Below are positions 8,631-17,623 of a stretch of 64,000 nt of DNA, piece after piece. The stretch is from Mesorhizobium sp. M4B.F.Ca.ET.058.02.1.1. GTDB taxonomy: Bacteria; Pseudomonadota; Alphaproteobacteria; Rhizobiales; Rhizobiaceae. The notes under the pieces are model-generated. The model worked only from the letters and a program-made list of their open reading frames with translations, searched no databases and was not told where the DNA came from. The position numbers were made by a program, and so were the translations under genes. The number at the start of each line of letters is the position of its first letter. The stretch's first letter is position 1. The DNA is taken from NCBI RefSeq assembly GCF_003952505.1, contig NZ_CP034450.1, positions 4,030,001 through 4,094,000 on the forward strand, read 5' to 3'.

Positions 8631-8957
8631 ATGACCAAATTCCTGACCGCGCTCGCCCTTGCGCTCGCAACCACGGCGTTCGCCGCCGGCGCCCGCGCCG
8701 ACGACGCGACCAACGCCATGAAGCCGGCCAATGCAATGGCCACCGACGCCATGAAGCCGAAGACCGACGCGATGAAACCCGCGACGGGTGCGATGAAGCC
8801 GGCCAACGCGATGGCGACCGATGCGATGAGCACGCAGGCGATGAAGCCGGCCGATGCCATGAAGCCGGCCACGGGTGCGATGAAGCCGGCCACGGATGCG
8901 ATGAAGCCGGTGACCGATGCGATGAAACCCGTCGATGCGATGGCTCCAGCGCAATAA
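8631..8957 (+). CDS. Exported methionine-rich AMKP repeat protein
   Basis: 108 residues. A signal peptide (MTKFLTALALALATTAFAAG, cleavage near ARA-DD) is followed by about 84 residues of low-complexity repeat in which x-AM-KP-A/V-x recurs: 13 Met, always after Ala, spaced every 5-8 residues. It resembles the short Met-rich MXKDX-type repeat proteins of proteobacteria, whose role is unknown. AAGGAG lies just upstream of the ATG. It is 81 bp upstream of an exported MsrA, so a Met-rich periplasmic protein sits beside a periplasmic Met-sulfoxide reductase. That suggests an oxidant-sink or metal-binding role, by inference only. Confidence 0.8.
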   Translation: MTKFLTALALALATTAFAAGARADDATNAMKPANAMATDAMKPKTDAMKPATGAMKPANAMATDAMSTQAMKPADAMKPATGAMKPATDAMKPVTDAMKPVDAMAPAQ

Positions 8958-9038
8958 GTTGCAGCCGACGCACGCCAAAGTGAGAACCTGGCGGCGGCTG
9001 GTTTCGTATATAGTGAACAGCAGCAAGGGAGTTCCAAC

Positions 9039-9773
9039 ATGACCGCAATTCGACAGCAGAAGCGATCATCGACCTTCGCCAAAGGCGCGCTCGCCGCGCT
9101 CGTCCTGACCGTCGCGGCCGCCGCCTTCTGGCAGACGCCGGCGGTCTCGGCCGAGGACGCGGTGGTGATCCCGCCGCCGGCAATGGACGAGAAGGCGTCG
9201 AGCGGCAGCGAGACGGCGGTCTTCGCCGGCGGCTGCTTCTGGGGCGTGCAGGGCGTGTTCCAGCACGTCAAGGGCGTGAGCAAGGCGGTGTCCGGCTACA
9301 CCGGCGGCAGCAAGGAAAACGCCGTTTACGAGGTCGTCGGCACCGGCAGCACCGGACATGCCGAGTCGGTCGAGATCACCTACGACCCGTCGCAGGTGAC
9401 CTATGGCCAGCTGCTGCAGGTCTATTTCTCGGTCGCGCACAATCCGACGCAGCTCAACTACCAGGGGCCGGACCACGGCACCCAGTACCGCTCGACGATC
9501 TTCGCCGGCAATGACGAGCAGAAGAAGGTGGCCGAGAGCTACATCGCCCAGCTCGACAAGGCCAAGGTGTTTTCTCAGCCGATCGTCACCACGCTGGAGA
9601 CCGGCAAGACCTTCTATCCGGCCGAGGACTACCACCAGGATTTCCTGACGCTGAACCCGACCTATCCCTACATCGTCTACAACGACCTGCCGAAGGTGGC
9701 GAATCTGAAGACGCTGTTCCCCGAGCTCTACAGCGAAACGCCGGTGCTGGTGCTGGCGTCGAACAAAAGCTGA
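9039..9773 (+). CDS. msrA: Exported peptide methionine sulfoxide reductase A
   Basis: 244 residues. An N-terminal signal or anchor (LAALVLTVAAAAFWQTPAVS) precedes a complete MsrA domain with the catalytic GCFWG (Cys66) and the substrate-binding stretch HNPTQLNYQGPDHGTQYRS. MsrA reduces methionine-S-sulfoxide in proteins. Cys66 is the only cysteine in the protein, so this is a 1-Cys type without resolving cysteines and must be re-reduced by an external thiol. Predicted periplasmic. The leader has AAGGGAG before the ATG. Probably linked functionally to the preceding Met-rich protein. Confidence 0.92.
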   Translation: MTAIRQQKRSSTFAKGALAALVLTVAAAAFWQTPAVSAEDAVVIPPPAMDEKASSGSETAVFAGGCFWGVQGVFQHVKGVSKAVSGYTGGSKENAVYEVVGTGSTGHAESVEITYDPSQVTYGQLLQVYFSVAHNPTQLNYQGPDHGTQYRSTIFAGNDEQKKVAESYIAQLDKAKVFSQPIVTTLETGKTFYPAEDYHQDFLTLNPTYPYIVYNDLPKVANLKTLFPELYSETPVLVLASNKS

Positions 9774-9777
9774 GCGG

Positions 9778-9931
9778 CAATCTCCCCCTCGAGGGGGAGA
9801 TGTCGCCGAAGGCGACAGAGGGGGTCCGCGCGCGTGGAGCGCCGACCCCTATCGGCGCCAGGAAGCAGGCTGAGCCCGGTCAGACCGACCCCCTCTGGCC
9901 TGCCGGCCATCTCCCCCTCGAGGGGGGAGAA
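9778..9931. repeat. Interspersed palindromic element, family A (copy 2)
   Basis: Left palindrome ATCTCCCCCTCGAGGGGGAG, then CAGAGGGGGTC; right side GACCCCCTCTG, then CATCTCCCCCTCGAGGGG. It fills the gap between the convergent msrA and cydB genes and may act as a bidirectional transcription stop. Confidence 0.75.
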
Positions 9932-9939
9932 AGACGCCC

Positions 9940-10944
9940 TCAATCATAGGTCAGATCCGTCGCCTTCCCACCAAAAACCCGGTAGGCATAGAACGAATAG
10001 AAGATGATGATCGGCAGCACCACGACGACGCCGACCAGGATCACCACCAGGCTTTCCGGCGCCGAGGCGGCCTGCCAGATGGTCAGCTTGTCGGGCACGA
10101 CGAAGGGGTAGAACGACCAGGCGAGCCCGGCGAAGCCGAGCGCGAAGATGGCGGCGAGCGTCAGGAACGGCGTCAGCGCATGGCGGTCGGCCGGCTTCGG
10201 CAGGTGGAAGGTCTGCCGCCACAGCCACAGGAACAAGAGTGCCGAGAGGATGGGCAGCGGCGAGAGATAGAGTATCTCCGGAAAGAGGAACCATTTGTCG
10301 AAGATGCGCGGGCTGGCGAAGGGCGTGGCGAGCGACACCGCGACCATGCCGAGCGCCGCCAGCACCAGCGCGGTACGCAGCCAGCGCACCGCCTTGCGCT
10401 GCAACTCGCCCTCGGTCTTGTAGATAAGCCAGGCCGAGCCCATCGCCGCATAGGCGGCCGACAGGCAGAGCGCCACCAGCGCGCCGAAGGCAATGCCGCC
10501 GAGGCCGACATCGAGGCCGAGCACATAGACGCCCAGCATGTAGCCCTGCGCCAGCGAGGCGACGGCCGAGCCGAGGAAGAAGATGCGGTTCCAGCGATGC
10601 TTGCTGCCGGCCGGCACCTTGGCGCGGAAATCGAAGGCGACGCCACGCAGGATCAGGCCGACCAGGAGCACGAAGACCGGTATGTAGAGCGCGCTGAGTA
10701 TGGTGCCGTGCGCCAGCGGGAAGGCGACGAGCAGCAGGCCGACGGCCAGCACCAGCCAGGTCTCGTTGGCGTCCCAGAACGGGCCGATGGCCGCGATCAT
10801 CGTGTCCTGCTCGTGGTCGTCGGCGGCGGCGAACAGGATGCCGATGCCGAGGTCGAAGCCGTCGAGGATGACGTAGATCAGGATGGCGAGGCCCATCAGG
10901 CCGGCGAAGATCAGCGGGAGCGCGGTTGGCCAGTCATAGGTCAT
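9940..10944 (-). CDS. cydB: Cytochrome bd-type ubiquinol oxidase subunit II
   Basis: 334 residues, the usual length of CydB/CioB, with about nine membrane helices. It begins MTYDWPTALPLIFAGLMGLA; characteristic segments include YVILDGFDLGIGIL, GPFWDANETWLV and LRGVAFDFR. Together with CydA it reduces O2 at the expense of quinol in the inner membrane, and supports microaerobic or cyanide-resistant respiration. GAGGAGAAG precedes the ATG. Its partner cydA lies upstream on the same strand, but the two are now separated by a palindromic element and a 1.3-kb IS, so cydB may have lost the cydA promoter. No small cydX-like gene is visible downstream. Confidence 0.95.
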   Translation of the reverse strand: MTYDWPTALPLIFAGLMGLAILIYVILDGFDLGIGILFAAADDHEQDTMIAAIGPFWDANETWLVLAVGLLLVAFPLAHGTILSALYIPVFVLLVGLILRGVAFDFRAKVPAGSKHRWNRIFFLGSAVASLAQGYMLGVYVLGLDVGLGGIAFGALVALCLSAAYAAMGSAWLIYKTEGELQRKAVRWLRTALVLAALGMVAVSLATPFASPRIFDKWFLFPEILYLSPLPILSALLFLWLWRQTFHLPKPADRHALTPFLTLAAIFALGFAGLAWSFYPFVVPDKLTIWQAASAPESLVVILVGVVVVLPIIIFYSFYAYRVFGGKATDLTYD

Positions 10945-10982
10945 TTTCTTCTCCTCACGCGCCAGTCTCGATTTCCGAGGTC

Positions 10983-11139
10983 GGCGCCGCCCCTCATCCC
11001 CTGCCGGGACCTTCTCCCCGTATGGTGACGGGGAGAAGGGGGCTGGCCGCAACAACAGCGTACTTCCAACGTCGGCGATTGGCGAAACCGGCGATGGGAG
11101 CGCCCCTCTCCCCGTCCCTATACGGGGAGAGGATGCCGG
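10983..11139. repeat. Interspersed palindromic element, family B, left part (interrupted by IS)
   Basis: Begins GGCGCCGCCCCTCA and contains two hairpins, CTTCTCCCCG...CGGGGAGAAG and CTCTCCCCGT...ACGGGGAGAG. It continues after the IS at 12472-12493, ending TGAGGGGCAGCGCC, the inverse of its start with one mismatch. The intact element would be about 180 bp with 14-bp terminal inverted repeats. It lay between cydA and cydB before the IS inserted. Confidence 0.75.
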
Positions 11140-12467
11140 TGTCCGAACCGGATAGATAGGTAACAGAATGGACCGATTGCATAGGTGACAGTTTTCTCCC
11201 TCGCCGGAGGACCCGGCGATGGTTTGGCGAGAGACTGGCATCATGGACGAGCGGCTTCGTTTTGTAGTGGATTGCCTTTCTGGCGAAGAGACGATGAGCG
11301 AGCTTTGTGCGGCCTACGGAATTTCGCGCAAGATCGGCTATAAATGGCTGGGTCGCTACCGGGAGTTTGGCCCGGAAGGTTTGCACGATCGGCCGCGAGC
11401 GCCGCTCAATCATGGCCGTGCGACAGCCCTTGATCTTGTCGAGCGGATCGTGGCGGCGAAGGAGACGCATCCGCTGTGGGGGCCCAAGAAGATCGTGGCG
11501 CGGCTCAAGCGCGCGGCTCCCGACTTGATCTGGCCGTCGGCCTCGACGGCAGGCGCTATCCTTGCACGGCATGGGCTTGTCAGCGCCCGCAAGCGGACCC
11601 GGCTGCGGGCCTGCGGCAATGGACCTTGGCCGGAGCCGCAAGGGCCGAACGCGGTGTGGACCGGCGATCACAAGGGCTGGTTCCGGACCCGTGACGGGTG
11701 GCGTTGCGAACCGTTGACGGTGATGGATGCGTCGAGCCGCTACTTGCTGGCGCTCGAAGCGACCGGCTCGACGGCGGATGCCGAGGCCTGGCCGGTATTC
11801 GAGCGGCTGTTTGAGGAGCATGGCCTGCCGGACCGGTTCCGAAGCGACAATGGCCCGCCCTTCGCGTCGGCCGGTGTCACCGGGCTGACACCGCTTGCGG
11901 TGCGCTTCATCAAACTCGGCATCGCCCTGGAGCGGATCGCGCCCGGCAAACCCCAGCAGAACGGGCGCCACGAGCGCTTTCATCTGACCCTGTTGCCGCT
12001 GGCCGAGGCACCGGAGGCCGACAGGGCGGCCCAGGGCCACGCCTTCGAGGCCTTCCGGCGCAGCTACAATGAAGAACGTCCCCATGAGGCGCTAGGCATG
12101 GACACTCCAGCCCAGCATTACAGATCCTCCCGGCGCGCCATGCCGACGATGCCGCCCGAGCCTGATTATCCGGCCGAGGCCGCGGTCCGTCATGTACGCC
12201 ACAATGGCGAGATCAGGTGGAACGGCGGCTTCGTCTATGTCTCGCAGGCACTGGTTGGTGAAGCTGTCGCGGCCGCCCAAACCGAGGATGGTCAATGGGC
12301 TCTTTCCTTCCATGCACACCAGCTCGGCATCATCGACACAAGGCGTATGACGCTTGTCCGCTGCAGCGCCGCGCTAACCAATCCGCTTGGCGCTGCAGCG
12401 GACAAATAGGGGGAGAACTGTTACCTATGTATCCGGTTCAAACTGTTACCCATCTATCGGCTGGACA
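11140..12467 (+). mobile_element. IS481-family insertion sequence, copy 1 (1328 bp)
   Basis: Ends TGTCC...GGACA, with imperfect terminal inverted repeats: the left end TGTCCGAACCGGATAGATAG corresponds to the inverse of the right end, TGTCCAGCCGATAGATGG. It is flanked by CCGG on both sides (11136-11139 and 12468-12471), a 4-bp target duplication. One transposase gene fills the element. It has inserted into a family B palindrome in the cydA-cydB gap and is transcribed against the cyd genes. A copy that appears identical lies at 60178-61505. Confidence 0.93.
11219..12409 (+). CDS. IS481-family transposase (copy 1)
   Basis: 396 residues. An N-terminal helix-turn-helix (about 10-60; TMSELCAAYGISRKIGYKWL) is followed by a retroviral-integrase-type DDE core: Asp150 in WTGDHKGWF, Asp210 in RFRSDNGPPF and Glu252 in NGRHERFHLTL, the IS481-type signature. 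A C-terminal tail of about 100 residues follows. GGAGG lies 8-12 nt before the ATG, and the N-terminus MVWRETGIMDERLRF matches the usual IS481 start. The reading frame is intact, so it could be active. Confidence 0.95.
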   Translation: MVWRETGIMDERLRFVVDCLSGEETMSELCAAYGISRKIGYKWLGRYREFGPEGLHDRPRAPLNHGRATALDLVERIVAAKETHPLWGPKKIVARLKRAAPDLIWPSASTAGAILARHGLVSARKRTRLRACGNGPWPEPQGPNAVWTGDHKGWFRTRDGWRCEPLTVMDASSRYLLALEATGSTADAEAWPVFERLFEEHGLPDRFRSDNGPPFASAGVTGLTPLAVRFIKLGIALERIAPGKPQQNGRHERFHLTLLPLAEAPEADRAAQGHAFEAFRRSYNEERPHEALGMDTPAQHYRSSRRAMPTMPPEPDYPAEAAVRHVRHNGEIRWNGGFVYVSQALVGEAVAAAQTEDGQWALSFHAHQLGIIDTRRMTLVRCSAALTNPLGAAADK

Positions 12468-12471
12468 CCGG

Positions 12472-12493
12472 CAGGCAGGTGAGGGGCAGCGCC
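12472..12493. repeat. Family B palindromic element, right remnant after IS insertion
   Basis: CAGGCAGGTGAGGGGCAGCGCC-type end of the element that begins at 10983; the 4-bp duplication CCGG separates it from the IS. The same end occurs at 61606-61627. Positions 12494-12540 up to the cydA stop hold nothing further. Confidence 0.65.
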
Positions 12494-12540
12494 AGCGTCC
12501 GGCGTCGAGTCAAGATTTCTTCGCAGTTCGACCACTGCCC

Positions 12541-13902
12541 TCACTCCCCTGCCGCCGGCTGCGACATGGCCGCGTTCATAACGCCCGGCAGCGGCGAGGT
12601 GTCGCCATCCTTGGCCGCCTTCAGCGCCAGGTGCACCAGCACGCCGAGATAGGCGATCAGCAAAATCACGTAGAGGACGAGATAGACGGCAAGCGTCAGC
12701 GCGACATGGCTGCCGGCGACCGGGCCGACGGCATCGGCGGTCTTCAGGACGCCGGTGACCAGCCAGGGCTGGCGGCCGATCTCGGTGGTGTACCAGCCGG
12801 CCAGCGTCGCCACCCAGCCGGAGATCGTCATCGGCACCATCAGCAGCGCCAGCGGCTTCGGCAGGCTGTGGCGGCGCTTGAGGAAGAAGGCCGCCGACCA
12901 GGAGACGATCAGCATCAGGATGCCGGTGCCGACCATGATGCGAAAACCCCAGAACACCGGGAAGACCGGCGGGTGGTTGCCGGGATAGTCGTTGAGCCCC
13001 GGCACGACGCCGCTGGTGCTGTGCCTCAGCACGACGCTGGCGCCGTCGGGGATGGCGATCTCGAATTTGTTTTCCCTGGCCGCCTCGTCGGGCCAGGCAA
13101 AGAGCACCAGCGGCACGTTGGAGCCGGTGTTCCAGTTGGCCTCCATGGCGGCGATCTTCTGCGGCTGGTGCTCGAGCGTGTTCAGGCCGTGCTGGTCGCC
13201 GGCGAAGATCTGGACCGGGATCAGGATGGCGGCGGTGAAGACGCCGGTGCGCAGCGCCTTCCACATCGATTCCGAGCGGTCGCCGGTGAGATAGCGCAGC
13301 GCCGACAGGCCGGCGATGAGGAAGGATACGGTCAGCCCCGAGGCGAGCAGCATGTGGACGAGCCGGTAAGGCATCGAAGGGTTGAAGACGATCGCCCACC
13401 AGTCGACGGCATGCGCCTTGCCGTCGCGCATCTCGAAGCCGGCCGGCGTCTGCATCCAGGAATTGAGCGCGATGATCCAGAAGGCGGAAACCGTGGTGCC
13501 GCCGGCGACCAGTACGGTGGCCAGCGTGTGGATGCGGTTGGACACGCGGCGGAAGCCGAACAGCATGATGCCGAGGAAGGCCGCCTCGAGGAAGAAGGCG
13601 GTGAGGATCTCATAGGCCAGCAACGGGCCGGCGATGTTGCCGACGGTCTCCATGTAGCCCGGCCAGTTGGTGCCGAACTGGAAGCTCATGGTGACGCCCG
13701 AGACCACGCCCATGGCGAAGGACAAAGCGAACACCTTCACCCAGGTGAAATAGGCGCGCATCCAGGCGGAATCGCCGGTCCTGTTGTAACGCAGCTTGAA
13801 GAACAGCAGCACCCAGCCAAGTGCAATGGTGATTGCCGGAAACAGGATATGGAACGAAATATTCGCGCCGAACTGGATGCGCGACAGGATGAGCGGGTCC
13901 AT
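12541..13902 (-). CDS. cydA: Cytochrome bd-type ubiquinol oxidase subunit I
   Basis: 453 residues. It begins MDPLILSRIQFGANISFHIL with the conserved heme-ligand His in SFHILFPAIT, and continues with GTNWPGYMETVGNIAGPLLA and the C-terminal GRQPWLVTGVLKTADAV. The Q-loop is short, so it belongs to the CIO-type (cyanide-insensitive) rather than the long-loop E. coli type. About nine membrane helices. The ATG follows CGGAG; the frame upstream of it extends towards 13977 but lacks membrane or family sequence. It is first in the former cydAB operon, now separated from cydB by about 1.6 kb of repeat and IS DNA. Confidence 0.95.
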   Translation of the reverse strand: MDPLILSRIQFGANISFHILFPAITIALGWVLLFFKLRYNRTGDSAWMRAYFTWVKVFALSFAMGVVSGVTMSFQFGTNWPGYMETVGNIAGPLLAYEILTAFFLEAAFLGIMLFGFRRVSNRIHTLATVLVAGGTTVSAFWIIALNSWMQTPAGFEMRDGKAHAVDWWAIVFNPSMPYRLVHMLLASGLTVSFLIAGLSALRYLTGDRSESMWKALRTGVFTAAILIPVQIFAGDQHGLNTLEHQPQKIAAMEANWNTGSNVPLVLFAWPDEAARENKFEIAIPDGASVVLRHSTSGVVPGLNDYPGNHPPVFPVFWGFRIMVGTGILMLIVSWSAAFFLKRRHSLPKPLALLMVPMTISGWVATLAGWYTTEIGRQPWLVTGVLKTADAVGPVAGSHVALTLAVYLVLYVILLIAYLGVLVHLALKAAKDGDTSPLPGVMNAAMSQPAAGE

Positions 13903-14136
13903 GGGCGACTCCGGCTGCTGCTTATGGCTCACAGAATAGGGCGCTGACGCGGTCCGGTCAAAGCGGCGTGGCGCCACGCGGGGCGCGTTGTCGCAGCAGT
14001 TCGGGCGAAAGCGTCAGCGCCCGATCGGGGAATGATTGTCCAGAATTGTCAGCAGCGGCATTGACTTCCCGCCGCGGGCACCGACATTCAGCGCAATAAA
14101 AATCCACAACCGCCTTTCAAGCAGCCGTTTTCAGCC

Positions 14137-15063
14137 ATGCCATCCATTATTTCGATTGCCGGGGTGACCAAGACCTACGCCACCGGTTTCAAGGCCTTGA
14201 AGGAAATCAACCTCGACATCGAGCGCGGCGAGATCTTCGCGCTGCTCGGGCCGAATGGTGCCGGCAAGACGACGCTGATCTCGATCGTCTGCGGCATCGT
14301 CAACCGCTCTTCCGGCACGGTCATGGTCGACGGCCACGACATTGCGCGCGACTACCGCGCCGCACGCAGCCTGATCGGGCTGGTGCCGCAGGAACTGACC
14401 ATCGACGCCTTCGAGACCGTCTGGGCGACGGTCAACTACAGCCGCGGCCTGTTCGGCAGGCCGGCCAACCATGCCTTTGTCGAGAAGGTGCTGCGCGACC
14501 TTTCGCTGTGGGAGAAGAAGGACGCCAAGGCGATCACGCTGTCAGGCGGCATGAAGCGCCGGCTGATGATCGCCAAGGCGCTTTCACACGAGCCGCGCGT
14601 GCTGTTCCTCGACGAGCCAACGGCCGGCGTCGACGTCGAACTACGCCAGGACATGTGGGCGATGGTGCGCCGGCTGCGCGAGGACGGCGTGACCATCATC
14701 CTCACAACGCATTACATCGAGGAAGCCGAGGCGATGGCCGACCGCGTCGGCGTCATCAACCGCGGCGAGATCGTGCTGGTCGACGACAAGGCCGAGCTGA
14801 TGCGCAAGCTCGGTCGCAAGCGGCTGCTGCTGGAGCTGCGCAGTCCGCTCGGCGCGATACCGGAGAGCTTCTCGCGCTACGCGCTGGAACTGTCGCCCGA
14901 CGGCGGACAATTGACCTACACCTACGACAACCAGAGCGACCGGCCGGGCGTCGCCTCGCTGATCCGCGACATCGAGGCGGCCGGCATTCAGTTCCGCGAC
15001 ATCGAGACGGAGAACAGCTCGCTGGAGGAGATCTTCGTCAATCTGTTGAGGCAAGAGCCATGA
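14137..15063 (+). CDS. ABC-2 type exporter ATP-binding protein (YadG-like)
   Basis: 308 residues. It has Walker [11 protein letters not shown] near residue 38, the signature [10 protein letters not shown], Walker [13 protein letters not shown] and the switch histidine in TTHYIEEAE, followed by a C-terminal domain of about 80 residues. This is the nucleotide-binding subunit of an ABC-2 exporter; the substrate is unknown. Its stop overlaps the start of the permease gene (ATGA), so the two are translationally coupled. The 234-bp gap to the divergent cydA probably contains both promoters; none is clear enough to place. Confidence 0.92.
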   Translation: MPSIISIAGVTKTYATGFKALKEINLDIERGEIFALLGPNGAGKTTLISIVCGIVNRSSGTVMVDGHDIARDYRAARSLIGLVPQELTIDAFETVWATVNYSRGLFGRPANHAFVEKVLRDLSLWEKKDAKAITLSGGMKRRLMIAKALSHEPRVLFLDEPTAGVDVELRQDMWAMVRRLREDGVTIILTTHYIEEAEAMADRVGVINRGEIVLVDDKAELMRKLGRKRLLLELRSPLGAIPESFSRYALELSPDGGQLTYTYDNQSDRPGVASLIRDIEAAGIQFRDIETENSSLEEIFVNLLRQEP

Positions 15064-15821
15064 ACCTTCGTGCGGTATGGGCGATCTACCGGGTGGAGAT
15101 GGCGCGCGCGCTGCGCACCGTGCTGCAGAGCATCATCTCGCCGGTGCTGTCGACCTCGCTCTATTTCGTCGTCTTCGGCTCAGCCATCGGCTCGCGCATC
15201 ACCGAGATCGACGGCATCAGTTACGGCGCCTTCATCGTGCCGGGGCTGATCATGCTGTCGCTGCTGACGCAGTCGATCTCGAATGCCTCCTTCGCCATCT
15301 ATTTCCCGAAATTCGTCGGCTCGATCTACGAGCTGCTTTCGGCGCCAGTGTCCTATCTGGAGATCGTCATCGCCTATGTCGGGGGTGCGGCGACCAAGTC
15401 GATCGTGCTCGGCCTGATCATCCTGGCCACCGCCTCGCTGTTCGTGCCGCTGCATATCGAGCACCCGTTCTGGATGCTCGCCTTCCTGGTGCTGACGGCG
15501 GTGACCTTCAGCCTGTTCGGCTTCATCATCGGCATCTGGGCGAAGAGCTTCGAGCAGCTGCAGCTTGTGCCGCTGCTGATCATCACGCCGCTGACCTTCC
15601 TCGGCGGCAGCTTCTATTCGATCAACATGCTGCCCGGCATCTGGCGCACGGTGACGCTGTTCAACCCGGTCGTCTATCTGATCAGCGGGTTCCGCTGGAG
15701 CTTCTACGGCAAGTCGGACGTCTCGGTCGGCATCAGCCTCGGCATGACCGTGGTGTTCCTGGGCGTCTGCATCGCGATCGTCGCCTGGATATTCAGGACC
15801 GGGTATCGATTGAGGAACTGA
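15060..15821 (+). CDS. ABC-2 type exporter permease (YadH-like)
   Basis: 253 residues with six predicted membrane helices. The ABC-2 permease signature is visible in [20 protein letters not shown] and the C-terminal [20 protein letters not shown]. It overlaps the ATPase gene by 4 nt and forms a two-gene YadGH-type exporter. It converges with the DUF2156 gene, with 8 bp between stop codons. Confidence 0.92.
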   Translation: MNLRAVWAIYRVEMARALRTVLQSIISPVLSTSLYFVVFGSAIGSRITEIDGISYGAFIVPGLIMLSLLTQSISNASFAIYFPKFVGSIYELLSAPVSYLEIVIAYVGGAATKSIVLGLIILATASLFVPLHIEHPFWMLAFLVLTAVTFSLFGFIIGIWAKSFEQLQLVPLLIITPLTFLGGSFYSINMLPGIWRTVTLFNPVVYLISGFRWSFYGKSDVSVGISLGMTVVFLGVCIAIVAWIFRTGYRLRN

Positions 15822-15829
15822 CCGGCAGG

Positions 15830-16867
15830 TCAGATCGCCTTCACCAGCCGCAGCAGCCCCAGCATCTCGACAAGCGTCCCCCTGCGGAAGGCGACATAGG
15901 TCGGCTGTTCCTGGCCGTGGAAACGGCGCTTGAAGGCCGCCTGGCCCTGCAAATTGAACTTCGAGCGATTGATCCAGGCGGAGCCGTAGGCGCGCTGGAA
16001 GGTGCTGCGCCAGAAGCTCGATTCGGCAAAGCCGCTGGCCTCGATGTCGACCAGCGGCGACAGACCCAGCGTGACGACGGACTTGCCCTCCTCGCGAAAG
16101 CGGTCGACGGCGAATTTGGTCAGGCCGATCTCGGCATGCGGCGTGGCGTCGATATGCTTGCGCTTGAAGGCGGTGGTGTAGCCGATGACCTTGCCGTCGC
16201 GAAACAGCGGATCGAAATCGAGCAGGGCGACCAGCTCGCCCTCCGGCCCATGCAGCACGAAGCGGCGCATGTCGGCGCCGAGATGGTCGGCGAAGGGCCG
16301 GTTGAGGAAACCCATCTCCCAGCGCTTGACGATGCGCTCGCCGCGCCAGTTCTCCGACAGCCTGGCGATCTCGTCGAGGAAGATGTTGCGCCTGTCCTCC
16401 TCGAAGGAAAAACCCTTCTTCGACAGCCAGCGTTCGGAATAGCGCACCGTCTCGTTGCGCTTGCCGGAGAAATCGTGCGCGGGCAGGTGCAGCCTGGTGT
16501 CGATGCCGAGGCGATTGATGCGGTAGCCGAGACCGGCCAGCACCCGCGCGGTATCGGCGCCGATCTGCACGAACCAGGGATCGCCTGCGGCCTCGACGAA
16601 GCGCTTGATATAGGCCGGCCGCTCGGCCGGATGGACCACCGGATCGCCGAGCGCGAAATGGTGCTTCATCTTGGTGCCGAAGGCGATGTAGCCGTCGCCA
16701 TCGCTGAAATAGGACAGTTTCTGCTGCACGGCCGTGGAATAGGCGAGCGAGAAATCGCCATGCCGGCGCACCAGCGCCAGGCGCTCGAGATGCGTCAGGT
16801 CGCGCCGCGGAACCTTGGGTGCTGCGCCTTCGAGAAACCTGTCAATGTGGATCCGCAGGGAGGGCAT
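15830..16867 (-). CDS. DUF2156 / LPG-synthase C-terminal-like acyltransferase
   Basis: 345 residues from the ATG at 16867 (MPSLRIHIDRFLEG), which has GGAAC just upstream; a TTG at 16939 would add 24 residues. The sequence has the GNAT-like DUF2156 fold found in the cytosolic half of MprF-type phosphatidylglycerol aminoacyl transferases (LAYSTAVQQKLSYF; GYTTAFKRKHIDATPHAEIG; ASGFAESSFWRSTFQRAYGS). It lacks the membrane flippase half, so any lipid-aminoacylation role is inference. Transcribed alone, divergent from the MarR gene. Confidence 0.8.
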   Translation of the reverse strand: MPSLRIHIDRFLEGAAPKVPRRDLTHLERLALVRRHGDFSLAYSTAVQQKLSYFSDGDGYIAFGTKMKHHFALGDPVVHPAERPAYIKRFVEAAGDPWFVQIGADTARVLAGLGYRINRLGIDTRLHLPAHDFSGKRNETVRYSERWLSKKGFSFEEDRRNIFLDEIARLSENWRGERIVKRWEMGFLNRPFADHLGADMRRFVLHGPEGELVALLDFDPLFRDGKVIGYTTAFKRKHIDATPHAEIGLTKFAVDRFREEGKSVVTLGLSPLVDIEASGFAESSFWRSTFQRAYGSAWINRSKFNLQGQAAFKRRFHGQEQPTYVAFRRGTLVEMLGLLRLVKAI

Positions 16868-17088
16868 GAGGTTCCGCGTGCCGATAGATGGAGACCCGTC
16901 GACCCGCAGGGCCCGAATCAGTCGCCTTGGCACGGTCAATCATACCGCGCAGGCGCCATATAGGATGCAATCGGCACCGACAGAAGGGGAAATCTCGGCC
17001 AAAGGGTGGCGAGTGGGCAGCGCGCCATGCGCCCTAATCGGCCGGATCGGCTTGCATCCTGTGGTAGCAGGCTTTGACTTTTCATGTG

Positions 17089-17107
17089 ATGTTATATATC
17101 ATGTTAT
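17089..17107. promoter_or_regulatory. Direct repeat in front of the MarR gene
   Basis: ATGTTAT occurs at 17089-17095 and again at 17101-17107, 12 bp apart, in an AT-rich patch 25-43 bp before the marR-like start codon. The overlapping TGATGTTATATATCA is also partly palindromic. The position suits an autoregulatory MarR operator or the -10 region; no binding is shown by sequence alone. Confidence 0.35.
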
Positions 17108-17131
17108 CGTTTTGACTGAACGAGCTGGATC

Positions 17132-17623
17132 ATGGACGACATCATACGGTCGCTTGGCTTTCTGTGCCTGGGCAGCAGGTTCAAGCGCATCGGCGAGCAG
17201 TTGCAGGCGGATACGCAGCGCGTGCTCGACGAGCTGGAGGTCCGGGTCCAGTCGAGCCAGTATCCACTGCTCGCCGCGCTCGACAGGCTGGGGCCGCTGC
17301 CGGTCGGCGAGCTGGCGCAGTCGGTCGGGATCGCGCAGCCGGGCGTCACGCGCAGCGTGGCGCTGCTGGCCGAACTGGGACTGGTCGAGGTCAGCCCGTC
17401 GAACGACGACCAGCGGCGCCGAATCGTCTCCCTCAGCCGCAACGGCCGACGGCTGGTCGATGTGGCGAAGCGCGAAGTCTGGCCTCGCATCGAGGGCGCC
17501 GTCCAGGATCTGTGCGCCGATCTATCCGGGCCACTGCTCGAGCAACTGGCCGCCATCGAGGACGGCCTCGACGCAGCGCCGCTGCATCGTCGCATCAAGG
17601 AAGCCGAAGGCGCCGTGCCATGA
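17132..17623 (+). CDS. MarR family transcriptional regulator
   Basis: 163 residues with a winged helix-turn-helix: PLPVGELAQSVGIAQPGVTR is the recognition helix region and EVSPSNDDQRRRIVSLSRNG the wing, as in MarR proteins. Its stop codon overlaps the start of a GNAT gene (ATGA), so they form a regulator-enzyme pair. It probably represses its own operon; AT-rich repeats lie just upstream. Confidence 0.88.
   Translation: MDDIIRSLGFLCLGSRFKRIGEQLQADTQRVLDELEVRVQSSQYPLLAALDRLGPLPVGELAQSVGIAQPGVTRSVALLAELGLVEVSPSNDDQRRRIVSLSRNGRRLVDVAKREVWPRIEGAVQDLCADLSGPLLEQLAAIEDGLDAAPLHRRIKEAEGAVP

Noticed and set aside
9778..9939. cydX-like small gene downstream of cydB
   Set aside because: The gap is entirely a palindromic element; no short hydrophobic frame with a ribosome site.
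12295..13947. 550-codon plus-strand frame opposite cydA
   Set aside because: Starts inside the transposase and runs antisense to cydA; its His/Arg/Gly-rich sequence is an artefact of codon bias.
15077..16963. 628-codon plus-strand frame over the YadH-like and DUF2156 genes
   Set aside because: Reads out of frame in one recognised gene and antisense in the other; no domain is visible.
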